NCBI GenBank assembly: GCA_965204665.1
Contig: OZ242002.1
Location: forward strand, 186,001 to 250,000
Length of the DNA: 64,000 nt
Reading direction: 5' to 3'
Source of the DNA: Nemesobacter sp965204665
GTDB lineage: Bacteria; Desulfobacterota_D; UBA1144; Nemesobacterales; Nemesobacteraceae
Below the pieces are notes generated by a model. The model was not told where the DNA came from. It saw only the letters and a program-made list of their open reading frames with translations, and ran no database searches. Positions within the stretch are counted from its first letter, which is position 1, and every line of letters starts with the position of its first letter. Shown here piece after piece: positions 44,182 to 54,056 of this stretch. The translations under genes and the position numbers were made by a program.

Positions 44182-47100
44182 TTATAAAACCTTATCTTGT
44201 TCCTCGTCCTCATACTGGTTATAACCCAGACTACGAACATGCGGTTCATTGCCGAGGAGTTCCCGCAACCGCACCAACTCATCGGCATTCCATCCCATGG
44301 CCTCTGTTACCGCCTCATCCCACAGCCTCCGGACATCACACTCTCCATCGCGAAACTGAGGCACAATCATATCCTTTGTATGTTCCCAGCAATCGGATAA
44401 GACTCGGCAGACGCGGCCGTCACCGACATTAGGAATTTTTATGTTCTCAACTTCCGCAGCGCTATAGGAGGGGAAAGAGAGTTTTCTACCGGGAATCCGC
44501 ATGAGTTGCAACCGACCAACTGTTGAGTTCACCCACACCGCTATCGCTTTTGCCTCTTCCACCGAAAACCCGGTGACGGGTCTCCAACCGTAGCCTACAT
44601 ACTTCTCATCACCGGCCGTTGCGGTGAGGCGTCCTGCACTACTGTCTTGCCCGGCGGTTATCAACAGATGTCCGGCTTTCTGCAGAATTTTTTCTACCTC
44701 AGGGTAAACGCCTCCGTTTTGTTTGCGAGCCTCTTCATCTCGCTTCTTTGGAATCCAGTACTCGTCAGGTGCGCTCTGTATGGTCTTTTGGCCGTCTGCA
44801 CCCTTGGATTTCAGTATCGGGAAACTTCCGGAAACATGATTTTCTGTTGTCTCAAAAGAACCGCTCAACAATTGCCCTGTAGCGTGCACAGACAAACCAG
44901 TTTCTTTTATACCGTGCAGTTTCGGGTGGTTTGAGTATCTGCTTGAGGCCTTTGACAACTCAGGAGACCGCCAGACGGCCGGTGTCCAATCGCCGCCCTC
45001 AATCCGTTCTGCCGGCCATTGGGACACCTCGCCCCATCCGTCTTCTATCGTGCCTATTGAGCAACTCAACAGGCACCTGTGAAGGTCAGCAACTTCCGCT
45101 TCTTCAGACGGCATTCTGTCCAGGTTGATAAAACGAGTGGGTGGTTTAATAGGTCCATCGTGCCGCTTGACTACGATTATACTCTCGTTTATGCCGGTAT
45201 TCTGGCTCAGATTTACCTGCCCCGGTTGATGGCAGGTGAGTACAGTGTGGATGTGATAACGTTGGGCAAGGATGCGCCTCTCACTAAGTCCAGATGTCGC
45301 AGATAACGCAATTGTCGGGCTGATCATCGTCAAAACGCCACCTTGACTCCGCAGGCATCTATCAGCCAAAGCGACGAACATCTGTCTTATAGAGTTTTTG
45401 TCCACAAAGTTTTTCATCTCCGCGTCATTGCGTACCAGTATCCGCTCCATGTGGTCCGCACGGGACCTTAACGTCTTCTGCACCTCCTTTGTAAACTTCT
45501 CACCCATTTTGGTTCTGTTGGTGAACGGCGGATTCATAATGACTATGCGGGCTTCTCTCACCGCATCCACGGCATCTTCCAACTCAGTATCGTCTGCCTG
45601 ATTCCATACGGTTTGAGACTTGATCTTAACATCGGACAAATCCAACTCATTCTTCCTGGGAACAATCGCTTTCTGTCCCAGAAGTTCCAATGTCCCCGCA
45701 GACACATGCATGTTTTCCGGACCATAGGGCATCAGGTGCAACCCCATCCGTCGATAGCGAATCTCTTTGTTCCCGGTGGTCAACTGCGCAGCCGCCAATT
45801 GCAGGGAAATCGGATTGATGTCCAACCCCTTGATCGTGTCTTCCACCGCCAGTTTCTGCAGACCGGCGATTTCTGTTTCACCTGCTCCCTGTTTTCCGGC
45901 GCGACGTTTCATCTCCGTCAGTATCGCGGTCAGCAAAGTGCCGCTGCCGCAAGCCAAATCAACTGTCTTGTGATCCCTCCAGACATCAGAGTCGGTCCAA
46001 TCCACATCTCCGCAGGCATCCAGCGAGAGACGGGCGGCGATAGATGCCGCCACCGGTCTGGTGAAATAGGCTCCATCACTGGCCTGATTACCCATCACTC
46101 GGTTAAACAACGGGCCGGCGTGGTCAGCCCCCATATCCGCATAAGTTTCCGCAATGCGCTCCGATTCCGCGGCAATATGACGCAAAGCCCTCTCCAGCCC
46201 GGCCAACTTACCGGTATCCTCAACCGCTTCTATAGATCTGACCGCGGGCTCCAGAACAGGACGGAAATCATGACGCAGAATACGGTTCCACTCCCTGCGG
46301 ACGCGTCGCACTACTTTCGGGTCGTTCTTAATCTCTTTCAAATCGCTGATATGAGAAATCCAATTGCCGTCGGCAATGCGTTGGTGGAGCATGGCAGCGT
46401 TCATCAGCAGCAATGCGGCGATGGTACAGCCGTCCGCTTGTTTTTTGCGTTTTTTCTCATCCAAGTTGCTTAAGCCGAAATGTCTGTCAAGTTCAGGTTT
46501 CAGTTCGTCGTTTCTCAGGTGATGGGAAGCTTCCTTGATGCTGTTCTCCAAAATATTCAGATCTCTGAGCGCTCGGTTTTCTGCAAGTCCGGATTTAGTC
46601 AGCAGGTTCATGCTTATCGCCCTGCCGTATTCGCCCATTTCACTGAGCAATAACAGTTGTCTGGACATTCGTTCTTCTCTTGTCGGGCGAGTTTTTTTCT
46701 CAGAACCGACATTGATGCGCTTCCCCTCGCCTTTGTTGATCATCTTCCTGGCTTTATCCTTGGATTTCTTGATGTCCACTTCACCACGGACTTCCCGGGA
46801 AGACGGTCTGGCTCGCACAACGGTGTCTATACGGAGTTCGTTACTACCGTCGTTATTCTTTTTTCCGGTGATTATTTGAGTGAGTTCAGGCAAGTGTTCG
46901 GCGGAAGGGTCCGACCGGCGCAAGGGGGAGAATTCCTTTGCCGGTGTACTTTTTCCATCAAGCACCCGTTCTACCGCCTCCTGAGCTTCTCCGGGCGGAC
47001 CTTCGTGCTCCCGGTACTGAATCCTCTTTTTCTCCCCACTCCCGCTGACGAAGGCAACTAGAGTTCGTTGCACTTCCGGGGGTTTTGGCAGGTACAGATG

Positions 47101-49211
47101 CAGCAGTTGATCAAGACTGTCCTCAATGCGGCTATCGTGAGCACGCAGTGCGAGAAGTATCTGCCCGAGTTCCGACCAACCTTCTTCCATACCGCTGGTA
47201 CTAAGCCACCGTTCCGGGTCAGCTGTAGGAGGGATCAGGATGGGGCAGATTATGTATCCCATTTCTTTACCAGGAGCGGTACGCATAACCCGTCCGACGG
47301 CTTGTATTACATCTATGGGACTTTTACGCGGCTCTAAAAATGCGACAGCACTCAATGACGGTGAGTCGGTGCCTTCCCCGAAAATACCCACATTGATGAT
47401 CCCGTGAGGTTTTGTTTCGCTGGATCTGGCAAGTCGCAACTTGGCGTTTTCTCTTGCCGTAACATTGCTGGTCGCGTCCAGATGTTCCAGCGTATACTGC
47501 GTGGCGGTTTGCCCCTCTCCGTTTTCATGCAGCCAGTTCTGAAGCCACTCTCTCACAGGAACTGTCTTCAGGTCCTCCGCCATGTTTTTGGACTTGTCCA
47601 CAGTGTTCATAAAAGCTATACAGGACTTTATCGGGACGCTGCCGTCTTCATGGGTTCGGGTTGCGCCTCCTATGGCCAGCGCAAACGCAAGTCCCCTGAG
47701 ATAATGGGCTGTGGTAAGACTCTGTTTCTTGCTCTTGGTGTTGTGCGCAAGCAGGTTGGCCTGACCGAAGGCTTCTCTGTCGTTTATACCCAGAGCAATT
47801 ATTCGATAGTCGGAAAGCCAGCCGTTTCTGACGGCTTCCACATAACTTTTACGACACAGCTCAACGCCGAAGGTTGTCTCATCGTCCATAGTGCGTACAA
47901 TCCAATCGCCGGACGAATCCTGTTTTACCTTGCTGGTGTCATAAATGCGGGGAGTGGCTGTCTGATAGACACGGTAGGTAGCCGGGAAAGAGTCGTTGTC
48001 GTGACACAGAGTGAAGTCGCGAATACGCTCTTCCCAGTCGGATATGGGGGGGGGGTACTGCTCTTTCTTCTACGACGCAAACCGGCGGTGCGGTGCGCCT
48101 CGTCGGCGATCAGAACTTTGGCTGTGACGCCTGTCTCCTTAAGGGCGTCGGCGATGGCTCTTCCGCTCTGATAAGTGCCGAAAATAACGCTTATCCGGTC
48201 GGTGCTCCGGCCTTCTTTCATCCAATCGGCTATTTCTTGCGGATCTGTGGTGACTTTCCCTTTGACTTCCGACTCACTTACAAAACTCTTGTCTGCTGTG
48301 GGATCAGTCGCGGTATTCTGTGAACTCTCCTTCTCGGGGTCAAAGCCGGCGGTCTTATCAGAGCATACGGCCAGCGGCCGGATGTTTGTTTCCGTCCGTT
48401 GGAGATACTCCCGCCTGATCTGCGCTACCAGCGCTATGGACGGACATAGAACTATGGACAACTCGCCCGGGGGCGTCAGCTCCTCCACTATCCGCAGAGA
48501 TATACGCGTCTTGCCGGTACCGCAGGGTAAAATGATTTTCCCTCTGGCCTGCCCCGCCGGAAGCCCGCCGCTGTCCGATTGTTCATGTTCCCTCAGAATT
48601 CTTACGCTCTCCGCGACAGCTTCGTTCTGCATGCAGGTCTTCGTCTGCCTGCGTTTTTCTCCTTCTGAATGAACATCTGAACAGTGAGCACATTGCTCAT
48701 GGACAACATCCTCATGCGCGAACGCGTCCTGCTGTTGTTGCAGATCATTGGCGATATGGACCGTCTTGATCGGTTTGCCGGTCATTTTCACAGTCTGCCG
48801 AACGTTTGAATTGACCGGGTTGTTGCCGTTTGTGACAATCCAGCGCTCTGCCCAGAATTCACCCGAGGATGTGCTGGCGAAACTGTCAATCTCCTTCTTG
48901 CTGACGGGACTGCCTTGTCCGTTTTCATCCAACCTGCGGGATTTGCACTGTATAGCGATATGTCCGCCGTCACTAAGACGTACCGCCACCAAATCTATTC
49001 CGATATCCTTCTTGTTAACACCGGGGAAATGCTCCTGCCGTTCAGTCCATTTATCCCAGGGATAACACTCCGCTATGTCCCACTCTTTTAAATATGGACC
49101 AGCTTTGACGGTGAGATACTCAAGCCATTTCCCGTCGGTATGCTTCGGACTCATCTCGGCTACTTCCCTGACCGCCTCCGCGATGACGGCCTTTATGTTG
49201 TCACTCCTCAT
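44182..49211 (-). CDS. Single-chain type ISP-like restriction-modification enzyme, out of frame at a C10 tract (phase-variable candidate)
   Basis: About 1,676 codons if the frame is restored. Order: an Mrr-like nuclease near residues 70-120 (DIGIDLVAV ... HIAIQCKSR, the D...QxK pattern); helicase Walker A ILPCGTGKTR (about 235) and LIADEAHRTAG (about 375). The frame breaks at ten C (minus strand), then motif III QTATPRIYD and motif VI QAVGRVMRTAPGK follow. Methyltransferase motif I VDLACGSGTLL is near 1085 and motif IV IVIMNPPFTN near 1225; the C-terminal 350 residues are presumably the target-recognition domain. Eleven (or eight) C would rejoin the frames. Both sides are otherwise intact, so it looks switchable, not decayed. 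It resembles LlaBIII/LlaGI-type translocating enzymes. Confidence 0.87.
48046..48055. repeat. G10/C10 tract inside the type ISP gene
   Basis: Ten G on the plus strand (ten C in the coding sense), at codons about 385-389 between the DEAH box and motif III of the helicase. Frame before: ...KSSTPPPYPTG and on to a stop at 47925. Frame after, shifted by one: ISDWEERIRDF ... and on to the end of the enzyme. Confidence 0.92.
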
Positions 49212-49440
49212 CAATCTGCTCCCTACCTGAATCGACCATGTGTACCGGTGAACCTCTGCGGTGTGTCAAGTGCTCATAACGGCAAGTATAACTTTACATT
49301 ATTATACGGCTTCAAATCAACCGAGTGCGGCCGGATTCCGCTCGGCGGTATTTTTCACAACGATACGTATCAAGTACTCTTCTCATCCGGGAACATCGGT
49401 TCCTGAGCTGTGCACAGAACCTGATAAACCGGGGTAACGC

Positions 49441-50904
49441 ATGATCAAATACGGTCTGTTCATCGACGGAGAAGAAAGAGAGCCCGAAGGCGGCTCTTAT
49501 TTCGAGAGGGAGAACCCCGCCACTCAGAAGCCTCTCGCCATGGTGGCCGAAGGCGGACCGAAGGACATCGATGCGGCGGTACGGGCGGCGGAGAACGCTT
49601 TTCCCGAATGGTCCGCGACACCCGCTTCCGAGAGGTCAAAACACCTTCTTCGTATCGCGCAGGCACTCTCCGACAAAAAAGATGAACTTGCTCTTCTCAA
49701 CACCAGAGAAACGGGGAAACCGATACGGGAGAGCACGGCTGTGGAGATAGGCGGCTCCATAAGAGCGCTTGAGTATTACTCTGGAGCGCACCCACATCTT
49801 AACGGAGAAACCATCAGGGTAAACGAAAACCAGATCTCTCTTACGGTAAGAGAACCCGTGGGGGTTGCGGCTCATATAATTCCTTGGAATTTTCCATTAC
49901 TTCTTTCCTTCTGGAAAATAGCCCCGGCGCTTGCCGCAGGATGCACCATGGTGATAAAACCCGCAGAACTTACATCCTGCGGGATCTCCGAAGTGGCAAA
50001 ACTATGCACGGAAATCGGTCTTCCTTCCGGGGTGCTGAATATAGTGACCGGCAGGGGGTCAGTAGCCGGGCAGGCTCTGGTCGAACACCCGGGCGTGTCG
50101 AAAATAGCGTTTACCGGGTCCACCGAGGTGGGAAAAACCGTGATGAGAACGGCTGCGGACGGAATAAAAAGAGTATCTCTCGAACTGGGAGGCAAAGCTC
50201 CCTGCATAGTGTTTTCCGATGCCGACATCCCCGCGGCGGTCGAGGCGTGTCTCCGGGGAGGATTCTTCAACCAGGGAGAGAACTGCACCGCAGTTACAAA
50301 ACTTCTGCTTCACGAGGATATATACGACGAATTTCTCTCCAGCTATCTGGAAAGAATATCGAAGATAAGAATCGGCGATCCGGAAGACCCCGAAACGGAG
50401 TTCGGAGCGGTTATCTCTGCGCAACATCACAAAAGCGTTCTTTCGTACATAGAAAGAGGTGTGACTCTCGGAGCTAGTGTGGCGGCGGGAGGATGCACAC
50501 CCGATGGGTTTGACACGGGATATTACATCGCTCCTACTGTGCTTGAAAACGTGGAAAGAGGATCCTTACTCACCCGAGAGGAAGTTTTCGGACCTGTGGT
50601 ATGCGTTATGCCTTTCAGAACGGAAGAGGAAGCACTGGAAACAGCAAACGATGTGGAGTACGGACTTGCGGGAGGCATCTGGACCGCGGATATCAACAGA
50701 GCGCTTCGAGCGGCGAAAGCCGTAAAGGCAGGATATCTGTGGGTGAACACCTACGGAGGAATAATTCCTGAAACTCCGTACGGAGGATTTAAGAAGAGCG
50801 GTATCGGAAAGGAGCTCGGTTGTGAAGGAATAGACAATTATCTTGAAACCAAATGCATAAACATCTTTACCGGACGTGCCGCAGGAAAATGGTACAGGGG
50901 ATGA
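49441..50904 (+). CDS. NAD(P)-dependent aldehyde dehydrogenase
   Basis: 487 aa, ALDH superfamily, close in pattern to betaine-/gamma-aminobutyraldehyde-type enzymes. Substrate-channel and cofactor motifs are IIPWNFPLLLSFWKIAPALAAG, FTGSTEVGKTV, the general-base Glu in LELGGKAPCIVF (about residue 250) and the nucleophilic Cys in NQGENCTAVTK (about 284). The substrate is not deducible. It is followed after 1 bp by a BadI/MenB-like crotonase. The upstream 49212-49440 spacer holds a TATAAT facing the type ISP gene (49306-49301). Confidence 0.93.
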   Translation: MIKYGLFIDGEEREPEGGSYFERENPATQKPLAMVAEGGPKDIDAAVRAAENAFPEWSATPASERSKHLLRIAQALSDKKDELALLNTRETGKPIRESTAVEIGGSIRALEYYSGAHPHLNGETIRVNENQISLTVREPVGVAAHIIPWNFPLLLSFWKIAPALAAGCTMVIKPAELTSCGISEVAKLCTEIGLPSGVLNIVTGRGSVAGQALVEHPGVSKIAFTGSTEVGKTVMRTAADGIKRVSLELGGKAPCIVFSDADIPAAVEACLRGGFFNQGENCTAVTKLLLHEDIYDEFLSSYLERISKIRIGDPEDPETEFGAVISAQHHKSVLSYIERGVTLGASVAAGGCTPDGFDTGYYIAPTVLENVERGSLLTREEVFGPVVCVMPFRTEEEALETANDVEYGLAGGIWTADINRALRAAKAVKAGYLWVNTYGGIIPETPYGGFKKSGIGKELGCEGIDNYLETKCINIFTGRAAGKWYRG

Positions 50905-50905
50905 C

Positions 50906-51697
50906 ATGGTGAATTTCGAAGACATAGTTTACGAAAAAACGGGCGCGAAGGCTGTGGTGACCATAAACCGACCGGAGACGCGAAATTCCTTCCGGGACGT
51001 GACCTTGCGCGAGATGACCGCCGCGATAACCGACGCGTGGTCAGACGATGAAATCAGGGTTTTAGTCATCAGGGGTGCAGGAGGCAAGGCTTTCTGCAGC
51101 GGAGGAGACCTCAAGGACAAACAGAAGGGTGAAAAGAAAGAAGGTTTTTTGGGAGTGGGAGACTATGTAGCACAGGTCCACTTCCTGATAAGAAACATAC
51201 CGAAACCGGTAATAGCGGCTGTAAGCGGCTTTGCCGTAGGAGGAGGAAATATACTGCAGTTTATATGCGACCTCACAATAGCGTCTGAAGACTCGGTGTT
51301 CGGTCAGGTGGGGCCGAAAGTCGGAAGCGTTGACCCCGGATTCGGCACCGCCTATCTCTCAAGAGTCGTGGGTGAGAAAAAAGCCCGGGAGATGTGGTAT
51401 CTCTGCAGACGGTACTCGGCCCGAGAAGCGCTCGAGATGGGACTTGTGAATAAGGTGGTTCCGGCGTCGGAACTTGATTCCGAGGTCGACCGCTGGTGCG
51501 ATGAGATTTCACTCAAAAGCCCTACGGCGCTTAAACTTGCTAAATATTCATTCAATTCAGAGACGGACGGACTTTTTGGAATCTCAAGCATGGGCAAAGC
51601 TTCTCTCGATCTTTTCAAAACCACGGATGAAGCCGATGAAGGAACAAAGGCTTTCATAGAAAAAAGGCCGCCCGACTTCTCTATGCGCAGAAAGTAG
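50906..51697 (+). CDS. MenB/BadI-like crotonase (dihydroxynaphthoyl-CoA synthase or 2-ketocyclohexanecarboxyl-CoA hydrolase family)
   Basis: 263 aa. Crotonase fold with GKAFCSGGDLKDKQ (about residues 60-74), VSGFAVGGGNILQFICDL and VFGQVGPKVGSVDPGFGTAYLSR. These patterns are shared with MenB and BadI, both of which do Claisen/Dieckmann-type ring chemistry rather than hydration. The GSVDPGFGTA string and following VVGEKKAREMWYLCRRYS look closest to BadI. No other menaquinone or benzoate-degradation genes are visible, so the pathway is open. The start is the ATG at 50906 with GGGG upstream, directly after the aldehyde dehydrogenase stop. Confidence 0.82.
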   Translation: MVNFEDIVYEKTGAKAVVTINRPETRNSFRDVTLREMTAAITDAWSDDEIRVLVIRGAGGKAFCSGGDLKDKQKGEKKEGFLGVGDYVAQVHFLIRNIPKPVIAAVSGFAVGGGNILQFICDLTIASEDSVFGQVGPKVGSVDPGFGTAYLSRVVGEKKAREMWYLCRRYSAREALEMGLVNKVVPASELDSEVDRWCDEISLKSPTALKLAKYSFNSETDGLFGISSMGKASLDLFKTTDEADEGTKAFIEKRPPDFSMRRK

Positions 51698-51790
51698 TCA
51701 CAGATACTTCCAGACGGATAAGCGTCCTTCGCCCGTTTATCCCCTTCTTATCAGAAACACAGTTCATTCATAATTCCCCTAATCGGTCAC

Positions 51791-51818
51791 TTGAATTATC
51801 CGAATCTTTCTCTATAAT
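51791..51818 (+). promoter_or_regulatory. Promoter of prs
   Basis: TTGAAT (51791-51796), a 16-nt spacer, and a perfect TATAAT (51813-51818), 31 bp before the prs ATG. Likely drives prs-rplY-pth. Confidence 0.65.
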
Positions 51819-51849
51819 ATCCGCCTTTATATTTTTGCGGTTACTAAAA

Positions 51850-52791
51850 ATGCAGCATACGAAAATATTCAGCGGTACGTCGAATACTCCACTGGTCATG
51901 GATGTTTGCAATTACCTTGAGGTTGAGCCTGGGAAAATGGATATAAGCCGTTTCAGCGACGGTGAACTCTGCGTTGAAATAGGAGAAAGCGTAAGAGGAT
52001 CGAACGTGTTTCTGATACAGTCCACATGCCCTCCCGTAAACGAGAATATAATGGAACTTCTCGTTATTACAGATGCTCTGAAACGCGCCTCGGCAAGAAG
52101 CATAACCGCAGTCATACCGTACTACGGATACGCGAGACAAGATCGGAAGGTGCAGCCCCGGGCGCCTATAAGCGCCAAGCTGGCGGCAGACCTTATAGTC
52201 GTTGCGGGAGCGAGCAAGATAGTCACCATGGACCTTCACGCAGGTCAGATACAGGGGTTTTTCGACGTACCCGTAACTCATCTGTACGCGGCCCCCGTGA
52301 TAAGCGGGTATCTGCGGAAAAAGTACAACGACGGAAAAGTCGTTATAGTTTCTCCGGATGCCGGAGGTGTGGAGAGAGCGACTGAATACGCCAACAGAAC
52401 CCACTCGGAAATCGCGATATGCTACAAAAGGAGACCGGCACCGAATGTCGCACGGATAAGCAACATAATCGGAGATGTGGAAGGAAAACACGCGATAATA
52501 GTTGATGATCTTGTCGACACTGCGGGAACAGCTACAGAAGCCGCCAAAGTGCTTCTCGAAAGAGGAGCGGAAAGCATATCTCTCTGCTGTACGCACGGCG
52601 TGCTCTCGGTCCCCGCTGTCGACAGAATAAACAGTTCAGATATTGATGAGGTGATAGTAACCAACACAATTCCCCAGGAGGAAAAATGCGGACTCAGTTC
52701 GAAAATAACGGTGCTCAGCATCGCGGACCTGATCGGGGAAGCCATAAGGAGAACTGCGCGCGGGGAATCCATAAGTGCGCTTTTCACTTAA
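51850..52791 (+). CDS. prs: Ribose-phosphate pyrophosphokinase
   Basis: PRPP synthesis from ribose-5-phosphate and ATP. 313 aa. Visible: FSDGELCVEIGESVRG, YYGYARQDRK (ATP flexible loop), DLHAGQIQGFFDVPVTHL, and the PRPP-binding loop VIVDDLVDTAGTA (about residue 216). The ATG at 51850 (MQHTKIFSGTS) matches the family start; an upstream in-frame codon would add five unconserved residues. rplY and pth follow, the standard order. Confidence 0.96.
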   Translation: MQHTKIFSGTSNTPLVMDVCNYLEVEPGKMDISRFSDGELCVEIGESVRGSNVFLIQSTCPPVNENIMELLVITDALKRASARSITAVIPYYGYARQDRKVQPRAPISAKLAADLIVVAGASKIVTMDLHAGQIQGFFDVPVTHLYAAPVISGYLRKKYNDGKVVIVSPDAGGVERATEYANRTHSEIAICYKRRPAPNVARISNIIGDVEGKHAIIVDDLVDTAGTATEAAKVLLERGAESISLCCTHGVLSVPAVDRINSSDIDEVIVTNTIPQEEKCGLSSKITVLSIADLIGEAIRRTARGESISALFT

Positions 52792-52813
52792 ATCAAGCCG
52801 AGGAGAGAGGAAA

Positions 52814-53431
52814 ATGATACAGAGTTTGCTCAGAGTAAAAACCAGAAGAAGAATCGGAAAAAGCGGAGCTAGAGAGATTAGAAAGGAAGGCAATATACCG
52901 GCCATACTTTACGGACGGGGTTCAGAACCACTGCCTCTGGTAGTACGGCCTGATGAACTCAAGCAGGCGCTATCCAACAGCGCAGGGGCAAACACGGTTC
53001 TGGAACTGGAAGTGGAGGACTCGGATCAGCCGCAGAGAAAACTTTCCATTCTTAAGGAAATCCAGAAGGACCCGATCAAAGACAGAGTGATCCACATTGA
53101 TTTTTTCGCCATCAGCATGGAAAAGAAAATAAGGGTTGATGTTCCCGTAAAAATCCACGGCAGGTCGGAAGGAGAGCGCAAGGGCGGAAAGGCCGAAAAA
53201 CTCATACGGAGCATTACCGTCGAGTGTCTACCAAAAGATATTCCCGATTCCATAGACATAGACATATCCGGTCTTGATCTCGGGGGGTATGTGGATGTCG
53301 CGGGGCTGGGTCTCGCGGATGGAGTAAAACCTCTACGGGACTACAGGGAGAAAGTCGTCATAGTTTCCTCTAGGGGCTCAAAGGAGGATGATGAGGAGGA
53401 GGAAACCGAGAAGGGAGACTCTCAGCAGTAG
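52814..53431 (+). CDS. rplY: 50S ribosomal protein L25/general stress protein Ctc
   Basis: 205 aa, the long (TL5/Ctc) form with an N-terminal 5S rRNA-binding beta-barrel (REIRKEGNIPAILYGRG, about residues 17-33) and a C-terminal Ctc domain (VPVKIHGRSEGERKGG, then LPKDIPDSIDIDISGLDLG), ending in an acidic tail. The start is the ATG at 52814 directly after GAGGAGAGAGG. It lies 22 bp after prs and 15 bp before pth. Confidence 0.94.
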   Translation: MIQSLLRVKTRRRIGKSGAREIRKEGNIPAILYGRGSEPLPLVVRPDELKQALSNSAGANTVLELEVEDSDQPQRKLSILKEIQKDPIKDRVIHIDFFAISMEKKIRVDVPVKIHGRSEGERKGGKAEKLIRSITVECLPKDIPDSIDIDISGLDLGGYVDVAGLGLADGVKPLRDYREKVVIVSSRGSKEDDEEEETEKGDSQQ

Positions 53432-53446
53432 TGCCGTCGGATATAG

Positions 53447-54019
53447 ATGCGATACCTAATTGCCGGGCTGGGAAACCCCGGCTCCGCCTACTATAAAACA
53501 AGACACAATATCGGCTTTGAATCTGTGGAACGTACGGCGGAAAAACTCGGCGTGAAAATCGGTAAGAACAAGTTTCTGAGCCTGTGCGGAGAAGTGTTCT
53601 GGTCGGGTGAGAAACTGCTTATAATGAAACCTCAAACTTTTATGAACGTAAGCGGAGAAGCGGTTCGCGAAGCCAGTGAGTTCTATTCGATACCGGCTGA
53701 ACGCATAGTCGTGATTCATGACGAACTTGATCTCGAACTCGGCGTTATAAAGATAAGCAGGGGGGGAGGCGCCGCGGGGCACAACGGAGTGAAATCAGTG
53801 ATGAATTCTCTCGGTTCAAGGGAGTTCACCCGCATCAGAATGGGTGTGGGGAAACCTCCGCAAGGGATCAGGGGCTCTGATTACGTTCTTTCTAAATTCA
53901 CCGTCGCGGAAAAAAACTCGGTGGGAAAAATGATTGAGACATCCGTTGCCGCCACGCTTGAAGTTATAAGTGGTGGAGTGGATTCGGCCATGAATATTTA
54001 CAACGGTCAACTGAACTGA
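53447..54019 (+). CDS. pth: Peptidyl-tRNA hydrolase
   Basis: 190 aa. Recycles peptidyl-tRNA dropped by ribosomes. Catalytic His in YKTRHNIGFE (about residue 21); MKPQTFMNVSG (substrate Asn), VIHDELDLELG (Asp about 94) and GGGAAGHNGVKS are all present. The start ATG is 15 bp after rplY, whose stop region supplies the spacing. ychF, which often follows, is absent; instead hppA comes next. Confidence 0.96.
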   Translation: MRYLIAGLGNPGSAYYKTRHNIGFESVERTAEKLGVKIGKNKFLSLCGEVFWSGEKLLIMKPQTFMNVSGEAVREASEFYSIPAERIVVIHDELDLELGVIKISRGGGAAGHNGVKSVMNSLGSREFTRIRMGVGKPPQGIRGSDYVLSKFTVAEKNSVGKMIETSVAATLEVISGGVDSAMNIYNGQLN

Positions 54020-54056
54020 AGATAATGACTATTCTCTAGATAGGAGGAATTTTTCA

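Noticed and set aside
53759..53766. G7 run in pth as a slippage site
   Set aside because: It encodes the conserved RGGGAAGHNG motif and is short; the gene is intact.
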